Assembly (NCBI GenBank): GCA_014204635.1
Contig: JACHLS010000007.1
Location: 95,536 to 159,535 of the forward strand
Source of the DNA: Sporosarcina luteola
GTDB taxonomy: Bacteria; Bacillota; Bacilli; Bacillales_A; Planococcaceae
Direction of reading: 5' to 3'
DNA: 64,000 bases
Below, piece by piece: positions 16,921 through 25,325 of this stretch. How positions within the stretch are numbered: the stretch's first letter is position 1; the number at the start of each line of letters is the position of its first letter. The position numbers and the translations under genes are program-made. Below the pieces are notes generated by a model. That model saw only the letters and a program-made list of their open reading frames with translations, searched no databases and was not told where the DNA came from.

Positions 16921-17451
16921 TCAGCCCCAAATTCTCCTTACATAATAGCTGTCCTTTCGTACTTTCACTTCGTAGACATCCGGGTGTGATAAGCTGGCCC
17001 ATTCTTTAATCCCTTCCATGCCATCAATTTTCATTAATAACAGGCCCATCGTATTGCGATGAGTAACCAATACGGTGCCATCGGTTACTGCTTCGAGCAC
17101 CTCTATTCCCCTGTTTGCTACTTCACGGCTTGATTCTCCGCCCGCCATTTTCAAATCTATATCCCGGATGGATCCTTTGAGACGTTCTAGCCAGTCTTTT
17201 AGGTTCTTTGAAATTATCTTTTCCTCAGCGAGCCGGCTGTCAATTTTCACCTCAAGGCCTAGTCTTTCTGCTGTTGGCTGGATGGAGTGAATCGCCCTCG
17301 TAAAGGGGCTAGAAATGATGTTCATAATATTCCGCTTCTCAAGAAAGCGCATTAGTTCTTCCGCTTGTTCTTTTCCCTTCTCAGTCAGTTCTGCCTGAGG
17401 TTCTTCTCCTGTAGCTTGACAATGCCTTACTAAATATATTGTTTTATGCAC
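16921..17451 (-). CDS. Histidine phosphatase family protein
   Basis: Phosphoglycerate-mutase-like phosphatase of 176 aa. The RHC variant of the RHG motif lies at the N-terminus (YLVRHCQATG, phospho-accepting His), SSPFTRAIHS gives the second Arg, and the second catalytic His is in VLVTHRNT. Length fits the small SixA/CobC-like branch. The substrate is unknown. The start is GTG at 17449-17451 with GGGAG eight bases upstream. It lies 33 bases upstream of the alpha/beta hydrolase start, so the two may form an operon. Confidence 0.8.
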   Translation of the reverse strand: MHKTIYLVRHCQATGEEPQAELTEKGKEQAEELMRFLEKRNIMNIISSPFTRAIHSIQPTAERLGLEVKIDSRLAEEKIISKNLKDWLERLKGSIRDIDLKMAGGESSREVANRGIEVLEAVTDGTVLVTHRNTMGLLLMKIDGMEGIKEWASLSHPDVYEVKVRKDSYYVRRIWG

Positions 17452-17945
17452 TTGTATCGCTCCCAGATATCTTTATTCATTTTTTACAAATTCAACATTT
17501 TATAATCTCTTCTCTTTGAGCTGCTCATATAATTTCTGCCTCTATTTAGCTGTACATACTCATTTATATTTTACTTACACCGTTAAGGATTTTATTATTC
17601 TCTCCTTCGTCAATTACATATATACCTTTTCTCTTCTTATCAGCTTTATAAGGGAACTTTATTCTCGCATTCATTACCTATTTTATATTTGGATGTCTGC
17701 TTATTAATGTTTTCAAGCGTTAAATGAAACCTGTTGAATTTTATGCTTCTGTAAAACTTGGCACCACCAACAGAATTGATAGTGATAATCTACCGTTTAA
17801 TCAAAAAACTTTAGGTCTAAATCTATTAAGTTTTTTCTAATATTTTTTTATATTCTAAATACAATAGATATGTTTTCTGCTCCTATTCTAACCTTACTAT
17901 CATTCAATCTGAATAAGGCGCCAAATAGAAACAAACGTGATTACA
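17452..17945. other. AT-rich intergenic stretch, no gene seen
   Basis: About 490 bases rich in A and T. A 63-codon open frame (17516-17707) has no ribosome-binding site and a composition like low-complexity AT DNA, so it is not called. No RNA gene was recognised. Confidence 0.5.
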
Positions 17946-17985
17946 TAAAAAAGCACTCCAATGCATAGTGAGCATTGAAATGCTT
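17946..17985 (-). terminator. Terminator of the nitronate monooxygenase gene
   Basis: Fourteen-pair minus-strand stem (17972-17985 with 17951-17964, including G-T pairs), a seven-base loop and TTTTTT after it. Confidence 0.88.
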
Positions 17986-17990
17986 GGTCG

Positions 17991-18998
17991 TCAGTCGATG
18001 AACTTCTGAAGGATTTCTTCGACTGTCCCTTCTTCTGTTTTGTGTACATGTTCACCCGCCCACATGGACATAAATTCCGGTTTGCCTTGCTTTGCCGCAT
18101 CGCTGCGGATTTTTTTCGTTAAGTCGTTTTGGACTGGATAGGGTGCGATTGGTTTATTCTCCATCATCTTAATAAACTGATTTTGGATGCCTCTCGCCAA
18201 TTTACCGGAAAAGGTGTCCGTCAAAACGGTATAGTCCGCTTCTGCATGCAAGACGGCTCGCTTGTATAATGGATGCGCACCACTTTCTTGAGTGGCGAGC
18301 AACGCAGTTCCAATTTGCACTGCTTCCGCTCCATACTCCAGCATTTGGTTCATCCGGGCAGCATCCGAGATTCCGCCTGCTGCGATAATGGGAATGGAAA
18401 CGGCGCTCGCCACGTCCTGCAGCAACTCATTTAGAGGGACGAGCGGCATCCCGATGAATGAACCTCGATGACCCCCTGCCTCGCTACCTTGCACAACGAC
18501 AGCATCCAGCCCCGCTTGTTCGACGACAACTGCTTCTTCTACCGATGTTGCGGTGCCGATCAATTTGATCTCCGCTTCTTTTAATCGCTTAACATCGTTC
18601 GACTTCGGCAGTCCGAATGTAAACGAACAAACTTGTACTTTCTCCTGAATGATCACATCGATTTGCTGCTCAAATTGAGAGGTAGAGAGCAGTACCTTCC
18701 AAAATGGCATGCCGAGTTTTTCACCGATCGGTTGCAATGCCTCGTACGCCTCTCGGAACAACTCTTGGTCCAGTTGCTCGTCTTCCGGTACAAATAAATT
18801 CACCGCGAAAGTCCGTTCCGTCCGCTTTTTGACTTCCTGAATAAATTTCTGCGTCTCCTCCGCAGACAAGTAGCCCGCTCCAATCGAACCGAGCACGCCG
18901 AAGTCAGACGAAGCCGCCACAAATTCAGGAGTCGTCACACCTGCCATAGGTGCTTGGATGATCGGATGTTCAATTTTCAACATGTCCACCAGTTTCAT
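17991..18998 (-). CDS. FMN-dependent nitronate monooxygenase-type enzyme
   Basis: TIM-barrel flavoprotein of 335 aa in the nitronate monooxygenase / 2-nitropropane dioxygenase family (YrpB-like). FMN-phosphate-binding segments are visible: PIIQAPMAGVTTPE at the start, VVQGSEAGGHRGS with the catalytic-site His, PIIAAGGI, and AVQIGTALLAT. It would oxidise alkyl nitronates. FabK-type enoyl reductase is a related alternative but less likely by gene context. The start ATG overlaps the stop of the small membrane-protein gene upstream (ATGA), so the two are translationally coupled. Confidence 0.83.
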   Translation of the reverse strand: MKLVDMLKIEHPIIQAPMAGVTTPEFVAASSDFGVLGSIGAGYLSAEETQKFIQEVKKRTERTFAVNLFVPEDEQLDQELFREAYEALQPIGEKLGMPFWKVLLSTSQFEQQIDVIIQEKVQVCSFTFGLPKSNDVKRLKEAEIKLIGTATSVEEAVVVEQAGLDAVVVQGSEAGGHRGSFIGMPLVPLNELLQDVASAVSIPIIAAGGISDAARMNQMLEYGAEAVQIGTALLATQESGAHPLYKRAVLHAEADYTVLTDTFSGKLARGIQNQFIKMMENKPIAPYPVQNDLTKKIRSDAAKQGKPEFMSMWAGEHVHKTEEGTVEEILQKFID

Positions 18999-19225
18999 CT
19001 GACCACACTTCTTTCTTTTTGATACATGAGAAACGCAACCAACAATGACACAATAGGCAGTAGTGCAATTAATTTAAATGCATTGCCAGCGCCCCAGAAG
19101 TAATACGAAATCGGCAAAAAAGAAATGGCACTGAGAAGCAATGCTGGTTTCTGCCTCGTCAACAATCCAAAAAAGAACAATAGGATGGATATGATGAGCG
19201 CTGCTTGGAATAGTACAGTAGTCAA
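18995..19225 (-). CDS. Small two-to-three-helix membrane protein
   Basis: Protein of 76 aa that is mostly hydrophobic, with helices near residues 5-20, 27-45 and 48-65 and a basic tail (YQKERSVVR). I do not recognise the family. The open frame runs to 19333, but AGGAGG at about 19235 sits ten bases before TTG (19223-19225), which starts just ahead of the first helix. It overlaps the monooxygenase start by four bases. Confidence 0.6.
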   Translation of the reverse strand: MTTVLFQAALIISILLFFFGLLTRQKPALLLSAISFLPISYYFWGAGNAFKLIALLPIVSLLVAFLMYQKERSVVR

Positions 19226-19480
19226 TTGACTCTCGCCTCCTATACTTTCATAAGACACACAACCATGGCGGACTTCCAGTCTTCCAATCGTATGAACAAT
19301 AATCAGCTTGGTGACTGCTTTGCAACAATTCACCAGTAAATTTTTCTTGTCTATCTTTTATGATAAACCATTTAACTGCGCCAAGCATTCCATACCTCCC
19401 CTAACGCCGAAGTTAGATCCTCACAAATGATACCTATTCTTCCAGAGACCGGGAACTACTAATAACTATAATGTAACAGG

Positions 19481-19865
19481 TTAGGAAAATAGATAGAAAG
19501 GCTTTGCCTCATCGCTTACACAAAGCATTAACTCTTTTTTAAACTCCTCTATCTCAATTATTTTAAATGGTAGTAGCCAACATCTACGCTTTCATTACCT
19601 GTCCGAAGTTCTCCGCCTATCGGTTTTCCTAACCACCACATATTGCAAACCCCGCTTCTCATTTCCTGTGAAACTCCGCAAAACCTATCGATAACAATGT
19701 CTATTCCGGTTTCTTCCCTAACCTCCCGAATTACCTCCTCTTGAAATGTTTTTTCACTCTCAACAATTCCGCCTGGCAGTTCCCATCCTCGTTTCTGATT
19801 TTTTTTTACAATATTTCATTTTAGCTATCCATAATGACCGTGCCTACTGTAATCGTAAACTTCAT
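19481..19865 (-). pseudogene. Nudix hydrolase, decayed
   Basis: On the minus strand from ATG 19865 (AAGGTG upstream) the frame reads MKFTITVGTVIMDS, then a TAA where a Gln codon would be expected. After a frame change at an A-run (about 19800-19810) a Nudix core follows: GWELPGGIVESEKTF, then REVREETGI. A second frame change near 19558-19570 leads to IEIEEFKKEL...VSDEAKPF and a stop at 19481. The first Glu of the Nudix box is replaced by Lys. At least three disabling changes are seen, so no functional protein is expected. The surrounding gap (19226-20086) has no other gene. Confidence 0.75.
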
Positions 19866-20086
19866 AGTCAGCACCTTACCTAAGTGTATAAGTTTTATCC
19901 ATCCTCGAACTACATTCGTTCAAGCAATTTTTTTCTATATGACACAGATTGCAGAAAAGAGTTTACATGTAAACTAATCACAAATCCCATTTCTTGCACT
20001 TGTTGCGAATCACGTCTTCATAAATACTTCTACCTGCGGGTTAACAGTTCCTGCTATCACCACTCGAATAATTCACTCCAATTCGT

Positions 20087-20153
20087 TTGTTCTATAAATT
20101 TAAAACGAATTGTTCTATAAATATTGAATTCATAGATGCAATCAGTCTATAAT
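20087..20153 (+). promoter_or_regulatory. Promoter and 13-bp direct repeats before the ArsR-type gene
   Basis: TTGTTCTATAAAT occurs twice, at 20087-20099 and 20110-20122 (23 bp start to start). Directly after lie -35 TTGAAT (20124-20129), an 18-bp spacer and -10 TATAAT (20148-20153). The repeats abut the -35 and could be operator or activator sites. Confidence 0.6.
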
Positions 20154-20174
20154 CAATAAAAAGGAGCTGTTACA

Positions 20175-21236
20175 ATGAATACCTTATCTATCACCGGAAG
20201 AAAAAAGGAATCCTACCATGTGGAACTTGAATACTCATTGCTATGGGAAAGCGCTTTAGGAATCGCTGCCTTCACGAATACTCCGCTGCTTGATACTTTG
20301 GAAAGGGAGAAGACGTTTGAAACACTTCGGAAAACCATGTCGGCCCAATTGCTCGAGGAACTGAAATTCGTTGAAGAGAATAACACTTGGAAGAGTTTGC
20401 TGCAGTTGCTTCACATCTGTCCAGGAAGCACGTTAGAGGATTTCACTGCCTTCATCACGGCTCTATCCGACAATGAATTGAAATATCACTGTTTCCCTTT
20501 CACAGGATGCAAAAACGAAATCCTTCGGTCTGATGCAGCAAAAGGAGACGTTCATGCCGTTAAGCAGTTGCAAATAGAAACCGAAAATATCAGCTTTTTC
20601 CCCGCATACATAGCATTCATTCACAAAGTGAGCGAAAAAAAGCTAAAGGAACATCTTATACAAGTCTTCACTTTGTGGTATAAGACAGCCATTCTGCCTG
20701 AGGCTGATCAGTTGATGGCGATTGCCGTCAGGGATTTGGAGCATAAGAGGATCATGAGAGAAAAACTAAATGCCGAAGAGTTTGTTGCGTGGGCGACAGG
20801 GGGCACTGAATATGCTCCTGAGCCGAGTGTCCATCGGGTGTTATTGATACCACAAATGAACTACAGACCATGGACGATTGTATCCGATATTGAGAATACA
20901 AAAGTCTTTTACTACCCTATTCCAAGTACTAGCATTCATCCGGACGATCCGTATCTTCCCGATTACCTGCTTGTCCAGAAATATAAAGCGCTGGGGGATG
21001 CGACGCGGCTTCGGATGGTTAAACTTCTTTCCGAAAAGGATTACACCCTTAAAGAGATGACAGAACAACTGAATATCGGCAAGTCCACCGCCCACCATCA
21101 TCTGAAACTATTGCGCGCCGCGTCTCTGGTGGGACTTCGATCTTCTAAATATGTATTAAAGATGAATTCCATTACGTCGTTGCCAACAGAACTGCAACAA
21201 TATTTGGAGTTCCATCCTGTTGGAGAAAACGAATGA
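20175..21236 (+). CDS. ArsR-type winged-helix regulator with long N-terminal domain
   Basis: Transcriptional regulator of 353 aa. The C-terminal ArsR winged helix (about residues 270-335) shows YKALGDATRLRMVKLLSEK and the recognition helix MTEQLNIGKSTAHHHLKLL. The N-terminal 260 residues are helical and lack the metal-binding Cys motif of classical ArsR, so a metal is unlikely as the ligand. AAAAAGGAGC lies upstream of the ATG. The stop overlaps the start of the MFS gene by four bases (ATGA), so it probably controls that transporter. Confidence 0.82.
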   Translation: MNTLSITGRKKESYHVELEYSLLWESALGIAAFTNTPLLDTLEREKTFETLRKTMSAQLLEELKFVEENNTWKSLLQLLHICPGSTLEDFTAFITALSDNELKYHCFPFTGCKNEILRSDAAKGDVHAVKQLQIETENISFFPAYIAFIHKVSEKKLKEHLIQVFTLWYKTAILPEADQLMAIAVRDLEHKRIMREKLNAEEFVAWATGGTEYAPEPSVHRVLLIPQMNYRPWTIVSDIENTKVFYYPIPSTSIHPDDPYLPDYLLVQKYKALGDATRLRMVKLLSEKDYTLKEMTEQLNIGKSTAHHHLKLLRAASLVGLRSSKYVLKMNSITSLPTELQQYLEFHPVGENE

Positions 21237-22447
21237 AGGAACGGATCACCCGGAATAAAAATTTCATGCTGCTTTGTACCGGCGTGACCGCCTCCGAACT
21301 CGGCGGCGCCTTTGGGACATTCACCAACTCGGTACTCGTTTATGAACTTACCGGGTCCAAACTGGCTTTGGGAAGTATGTGGCTGTTCTACTACGTTCCT
21401 TCGATTTTATTCCAACTGATTAGCGGGCCTCTCATCGATCGATGGAGCCGCAAATGGATTATGATCATTTCGCAATGGACAAGAGGGTTAATTTTTCTCC
21501 TGCCGCTGATCGTGCTGGAACTCGGTATGTTAGAGACGTGGCACATCTATTTCGTTCAGATTGTTATCAGTTTCATCACGCCCCTTTATGTTCCGGCGAA
21601 TCAGGCGATCATTCCAACCATCATCCCGAAGGCAAAATTGCCGGCTGCAAATGCTTTTTTGGACGGTATGACGAGAATGATGCTTTTCATCGCGCCTGTT
21701 CTTGGCGGCCTGGTGATCCAAACTATCGGCACCCGTTCCACTTTGCTGATGATCAGCACACTCCTGATAAGTTCCGGTCTGTTGCTACTTTCATTACAGG
21801 AAAATCGGATCCGTATAACTATTCGCAAGTCGTGGTTTGGTCAATTGCAGGAAGGGATTCATTATTTCTTCGGGATGCGCCTCATCGTATGGTTAGGTAT
21901 ATTTCTGGCCCTTGTTCAATTCGGCGTCGGCGTTACTCTGGTCATCAATCTACCTTATATCACCGATGTATTGGGAGGGGATTATCAACATTACGGGTAC
22001 TTTATGGCCGGATTCCCCTTAGGTTATATGCTCGGTTCCACCTTGATCGGGAGATTGCAAGGGATCAAGCGGAGATATGTCATGCTTGGCTCGTTAGTAA
22101 TCGGAGGATTCACTTACATCGCGCTTGGCCTGACCACCTCAATCTTCCTTGCAATATCTATTGAGATGCTAGCGGGTATTGCTATGGCCATTTTCAGCAT
22201 CCATAACATATCCATTTGCCAACAGACTATCCCCAATGAATTGATGGGCAAGGTCATGTCCGTCCGTTTAGCCATCATTAAGTTCGCCATGTTGCTTGGA
22301 ATACTTGCAGGCGGTACAGTTAGTGAATTATGGGGCATCCGTCCAATGTACGTAACGATTGGTTCTATTATTGTGCTCGTCTCCCTGGGTGGCATAACGA
22401 TTCCATACTTTACGTTTCTTGATAAGCCGATCAGCCAAAAACAATAA
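21233..22447 (+). CDS. MFS transporter
   Basis: Major-facilitator exporter (404 aa) with about 12 membrane helices. The conserved loop 2-3 motif appears as GPLIDRWSRKWIMIISQW. It resembles the MFS_3 / EntS-like group of drug or siderophore exporters, but the substrate cannot be deduced. It is translationally coupled to the ArsR-type regulator, which probably responds to its substrate. Confidence 0.82.
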   Translation: MKERITRNKNFMLLCTGVTASELGGAFGTFTNSVLVYELTGSKLALGSMWLFYYVPSILFQLISGPLIDRWSRKWIMIISQWTRGLIFLLPLIVLELGMLETWHIYFVQIVISFITPLYVPANQAIIPTIIPKAKLPAANAFLDGMTRMMLFIAPVLGGLVIQTIGTRSTLLMISTLLISSGLLLLSLQENRIRITIRKSWFGQLQEGIHYFFGMRLIVWLGIFLALVQFGVGVTLVINLPYITDVLGGDYQHYGYFMAGFPLGYMLGSTLIGRLQGIKRRYVMLGSLVIGGFTYIALGLTTSIFLAISIEMLAGIAMAIFSIHNISICQQTIPNELMGKVMSVRLAIIKFAMLLGILAGGTVSELWGIRPMYVTIGSIIVLVSLGGITIPYFTFLDKPISQKQ

Positions 22448-22448
22448 A

Positions 22449-22482
22449 AATATGACGGTCGTCATAGTGACAACCGTCATAT
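22449..22482. terminator. Bidirectional terminator after MFS and ABC-2 genes
   Basis: Ten-pair stem ATATGACGGT (22450-22459) with ACCGTCATAT (22473-22482). On the minus strand it is followed by TTTTTATTG. Confidence 0.75.
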
Positions 22483-22504
22483 CGGCCGCATGGACTCCGG
22501 TCGC

Positions 22505-23212
22505 TTATTCTCTTCTCAAAAACATCTTCATCGTCAGAAAAAAGCCCGCCACCACGTAAATCAATATCCATAGCGCATCCATCCAAAATCCACTCCCCAC
22601 AACATAGGGCATGTCATCGGTAAAGTGCAGGATCACTTGATAGATAGGTGGAAACGGCAATAGTATCCATTGAAATATGGATGCCTTTTCGACAATCCCC
22701 TGCTCTGCCAATGAAATGACAATCACAAACATTGCGGAGAGCCAAGCGAAACGTTTAGACTCCACTTTTAAGATAGAGAAGAAGGAACCGACCAAAATCC
22801 CGAATAATGCCGACACTACATGTCCATAGATAGCAACACTAAGCTGAACTGCTTGGATAGGCTCCTTAAACATGGAAAAGATCAGCGGGTACACGAGAGC
22901 GAAAACACCCAGCGCAACCGCCCACAGGAAACACACGAACCATTTCCCGAATACATATGCATATTTGCTTTTCAGCTGGACAATCAACAAATTCTTTTCT
23001 GTCACTCCGTCCATTGAAAAAATACTCATCGCCACCCATGTCATGGCTAAATACAGAGAAACACCCGTAATTACATAGCTGCTCATGGCCGGAACACCGC
23101 TGTATGTATAAAAAATGATAATCCAAGCGCCGAAAAGAGTGACGGGCGGTATGAACGTCAAGGAACGGAGATAGCTTTTCATTTGATATTGAATAAAACC
23201 AGATTGAATCAT
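22505..23212 (-). CDS. ABC-2-type membrane subunit
   Basis: Membrane protein of 235 aa with about six helices, the membrane half of an ABC exporter whose ATPase is encoded directly upstream with a four-base overlap. I do not recognise the subfamily. Small two-gene modules like this often confer antimicrobial-peptide or bacteriocin resistance, but no precursor peptide was seen next to it. It ends in a basic MKMFLRRE tail. Confidence 0.72.
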   Translation of the reverse strand: MIQSGFIQYQMKSYLRSLTFIPPVTLFGAWIIIFYTYSGVPAMSSYVITGVSLYLAMTWVAMSIFSMDGVTEKNLLIVQLKSKYAYVFGKWFVCFLWAVALGVFALVYPLIFSMFKEPIQAVQLSVAIYGHVVSALFGILVGSFFSILKVESKRFAWLSAMFVIVISLAEQGIVEKASIFQWILLPFPPIYQVILHFTDDMPYVVGSGFWMDALWILIYVVAGFFLTMKMFLRRE

Positions 23213-24015
23213 GATTTCACCTTCACTTCCAATATCGAACAGTTTACACCGAGCAATTTTCGTAACAGGTTGTCACTCTTATCTTCTTCCACCGTTATGA
23301 CTGCCGTCTTTCGATCGAATTGAATTCGGTCAGATGGAACGAACGCCAAATCCTGTTCGACTCGGAACTTCACACGGATCAGTCTTTGCTGTTTCCTTTG
23401 CGGCTGATAGACAGTCATTTTTCCAGTCTCTATATGTAGCGTCTCTGTCGCAACCTGTGTGATCGGGCCGTCCTCATGCGCAGTGAAAATGATCGGGATC
23501 TGTCCACGGAACTCTTGCAACAGGCTGACAAACGCTTGCTGCGATTCTTGATCTAATCCTGTGAGCGGTTCATCCAAAAGAAGTAGATCCGGTCGCATGA
23601 GAAGTGCCTGAATGATGCCGACCTTCTGCTTTGTCCCTTTGGAGCAATTGGCGAGCGGAGTATTCTGAAATGAACCTAATCCGAATATATCCATATACTT
23701 CACAAGGAGCATCTCATTCTCCTTCATCGAAGGATAGAAGGAAGCTGTCAAAGATAAATACTCCTTCACTTTAAAGCGGAGCCCTTCCGGAAAATGTTCA
23801 GGGACATATCCAATTTTTTTCGTGTTCAAGCGCACTTCTCCATCGGTCGGTTTATAAATGCCCGCCAAAATTTTCAGTAATGTACTTTTACCCGAGCCAT
23901 TGCCCCCCTGGACGAATAGGATTGTATCTCGTGTACAAGAAAACGAAACATGCTGAAATAACTTGCGCCCGGCTACTTCTTTCCCAATATCTGAAACTTC
24001 TAAAACAATTTCCAT
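23209..24015 (-). CDS. ABC exporter ATPase
   Basis: ATPase of 268 aa with Walker A GGNGSGKST near residues 37-45 and Walker B LLLLDEP. The signature is CSKGTKQK rather than LSGGQ, as in ABC-2 export systems such as the BcrA/YtrB types. The C-terminal 60 residues form an extra beta-rich domain. The second ATG (24013-24015) is chosen because the first abuts the GGGGG. It overlaps the membrane-subunit gene by ATGA. Confidence 0.82.
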   Translation of the reverse strand: MEIVLEVSDIGKEVAGRKLFQHVSFSCTRDTILFVQGGNGSGKSTLLKILAGIYKPTDGEVRLNTKKIGYVPEHFPEGLRFKVKEYLSLTASFYPSMKENEMLLVKYMDIFGLGSFQNTPLANCSKGTKQKVGIIQALLMRPDLLLLDEPLTGLDQESQQAFVSLLQEFRGQIPIIFTAHEDGPITQVATETLHIETGKMTVYQPQRKQQRLIRVKFRVEQDLAFVPSDRIQFDRKTAVITVEEDKSDNLLRKLLGVNCSILEVKVKS

Positions 24016-24069
24016 TCCCATCCCCCTTATATCACTTAGAGCCTAGTATACAGAAACCTGTTGAAAAAA

Positions 24070-24097
24070 CAAAAAAAACACCAGATGTCTCTGGTGT
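24070..24097 (-). terminator. Terminator of the Rieske oxygenase gene
   Basis: Stem ACACCAGA / TCTGGTGT with a four-base loop, followed on the minus strand by eight T. Confidence 0.9.
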
Positions 24098-24107
24098 CCT
24101 TCTAATC

Positions 24108-25082
24108 TTATGCTGTTCCCATCTTCACGCCATTTTCTTTTAAATATTGTCTGTATGCAATACTCATCCGGTCACAGACAAGCGACAGCTCCACTTGCAG
24201 GTCGAGCGGAAGCTCTTCCGGTTTTTGATTTTCAACAACCGGCTTATCCTGCGCGAAGATTTCATCCTGGAATTGAATCAATGCTTCATCTGTCAGACCT
24301 GTATCATAATTAAATGATAGGATGCCGTACGCCATGGAACGATCCTCGTCGATCGGGCGGACTGTCAGCAGGATGGTCATGAGTGTATTGTTCTCTTTGT
24401 CCCTTTTCGTAAAACTGACGGTAAAGGGACGATGGATCTCATATGTGTAATACACATACTTCGGGATTCCCGAGCCGTCAGGATCCGGCTGGAAGATCGC
24501 GATTTCATCAGTGTAAATTCGGTCTTGCTCCTTATTCACTTTATAATCATGCACTTCCCTATGTGATTCCGTACCTAATGCACCGACATGAACGACTGCC
24601 AAATGACCGACATCCAGAAAGTTTTCGATGATGCGAGGCGGCTTTGCCGCCACTTCCTGCGGTCCCCATATGACATGATGATAGCTCTCATCTTTCATTG
24701 GCCGATAGGTAAACAAGTCCGGATTGTTCCCTGCAAGGTTTACCCATATCAATCCATACTGTTCTATGCATGGATAGGAGATAGCCTTCGCTTTTTTTGG
24801 AATCGCCCGTCCTTCCGGAAGCTGCGGAATGTGTACGCATGCTCCTTCATCGTCATACTCCCACGCATGGTACGGACAAACGAGGCAGTCATTTTTCACT
24901 TCCCCTAACGACAAGGCAGCCCCTCTATGGATACAAAGATCTTTGAAGGCGTGAACCCCTTTGCTGTTGCGGAAAACCGCCAGTCGTTCTCCCATTAATA
25001 CAACTTGGATTGGCGACTCCTTGACGTCTTCGGACCGGCATGCAACGAGCCAATCTTCTAGAAGCACTTGATCATCTATCAT
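24108..25082 (-). CDS. Rieske non-heme iron oxygenase, alpha-subunit type
   Basis: Oxygenase component of 324 aa. The N-terminal Rieske domain binds 2Fe-2S through Cys50, His52, Cys69 and His72 (CIHRG, CPYHAW). The catalytic domain carries the mononuclear-iron triad motif NFLDVGHLAVVH (bridging Asp157, ligands His160 and His165). It would hydroxylate or demethylate a ring compound using electrons from a reductase that is not encoded next to it. It is divergent from an NCS2 purine/pyrimidine permease, which suggests a nucleobase or related heterocycle as substrate, as proposed for the HpxD-type enzymes of Klebsiella. That link is inference. Confidence 0.83.
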   Translation of the reverse strand: MIDDQVLLEDWLVACRSEDVKESPIQVVLMGERLAVFRNSKGVHAFKDLCIHRGAALSLGEVKNDCLVCPYHAWEYDDEGACVHIPQLPEGRAIPKKAKAISYPCIEQYGLIWVNLAGNNPDLFTYRPMKDESYHHVIWGPQEVAAKPPRIIENFLDVGHLAVVHVGALGTESHREVHDYKVNKEQDRIYTDEIAIFQPDPDGSGIPKYVYYTYEIHRPFTVSFTKRDKENNTLMTILLTVRPIDEDRSMAYGILSFNYDTGLTDEALIQFQDEIFAQDKPVVENQKPEELPLDLQVELSLVCDRMSIAYRQYLKENGVKMGTA

Positions 25083-25205
25083 TTCTATCGCTCCCTCTGT
25101 CTGTTATCCTCTTCGGTTGCCGTTCACATTTTTCGTATTTTGCAGGCAAGCATTTGAATCATCCTATGTACATAGTACGGGATATTTCTAGTCGCAGTCA
25201 ACCCC

Positions 25206-25249
25206 AAACACGAACTATAGTTATTTTTTTATTTAATTCGTTCGCTTTT
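25206..25249. promoter_or_regulatory. Possible inverted PurR boxes
   Basis: An AAACACGAACTAT box (25206-25218) and an inverted TTCGTTCGCTTTT box (25237-25249) lie between the divergent Rieske and permease genes. Their CGAAC / GTTCG cores are separated by 24 bases. The B. subtilis PurR operator has two inverted PurBoxes with 22-23 bases between these cores. Matches are about 11 and 10 of 13 positions, so this is suggestive only. Confidence 0.4.
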
Positions 25250-25251
25250 TA

Positions 25252-25280
25252 TATACAAAATACAAATAACGTTATATAAT
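25252..25280 (+). promoter_or_regulatory. SigA-type promoter of the NCS2 permease
   Basis: TATACA (25252-25257), a 17-bp spacer and TATAAT (25275-25280), about 45 bases before the permease ATG. The downstream possible PurR box ends at its -35. Confidence 0.6.
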
Positions 25281-25325
25281 CCACTTGAAAAGTTCGTAAT
25301 AACCGAAAGAGAGAGGTTAGCAACT

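Noticed and set aside
17516..17707. 63-codon hydrophobic open frame
   Set aside because: AT-rich chance frame without a ribosome-binding site or neighbour support.
25083..25325. Purine riboswitch before the NCS2 permease
   Set aside because: The conserved core sequence and the two loop motifs of the purine aptamer are not found in the leader.
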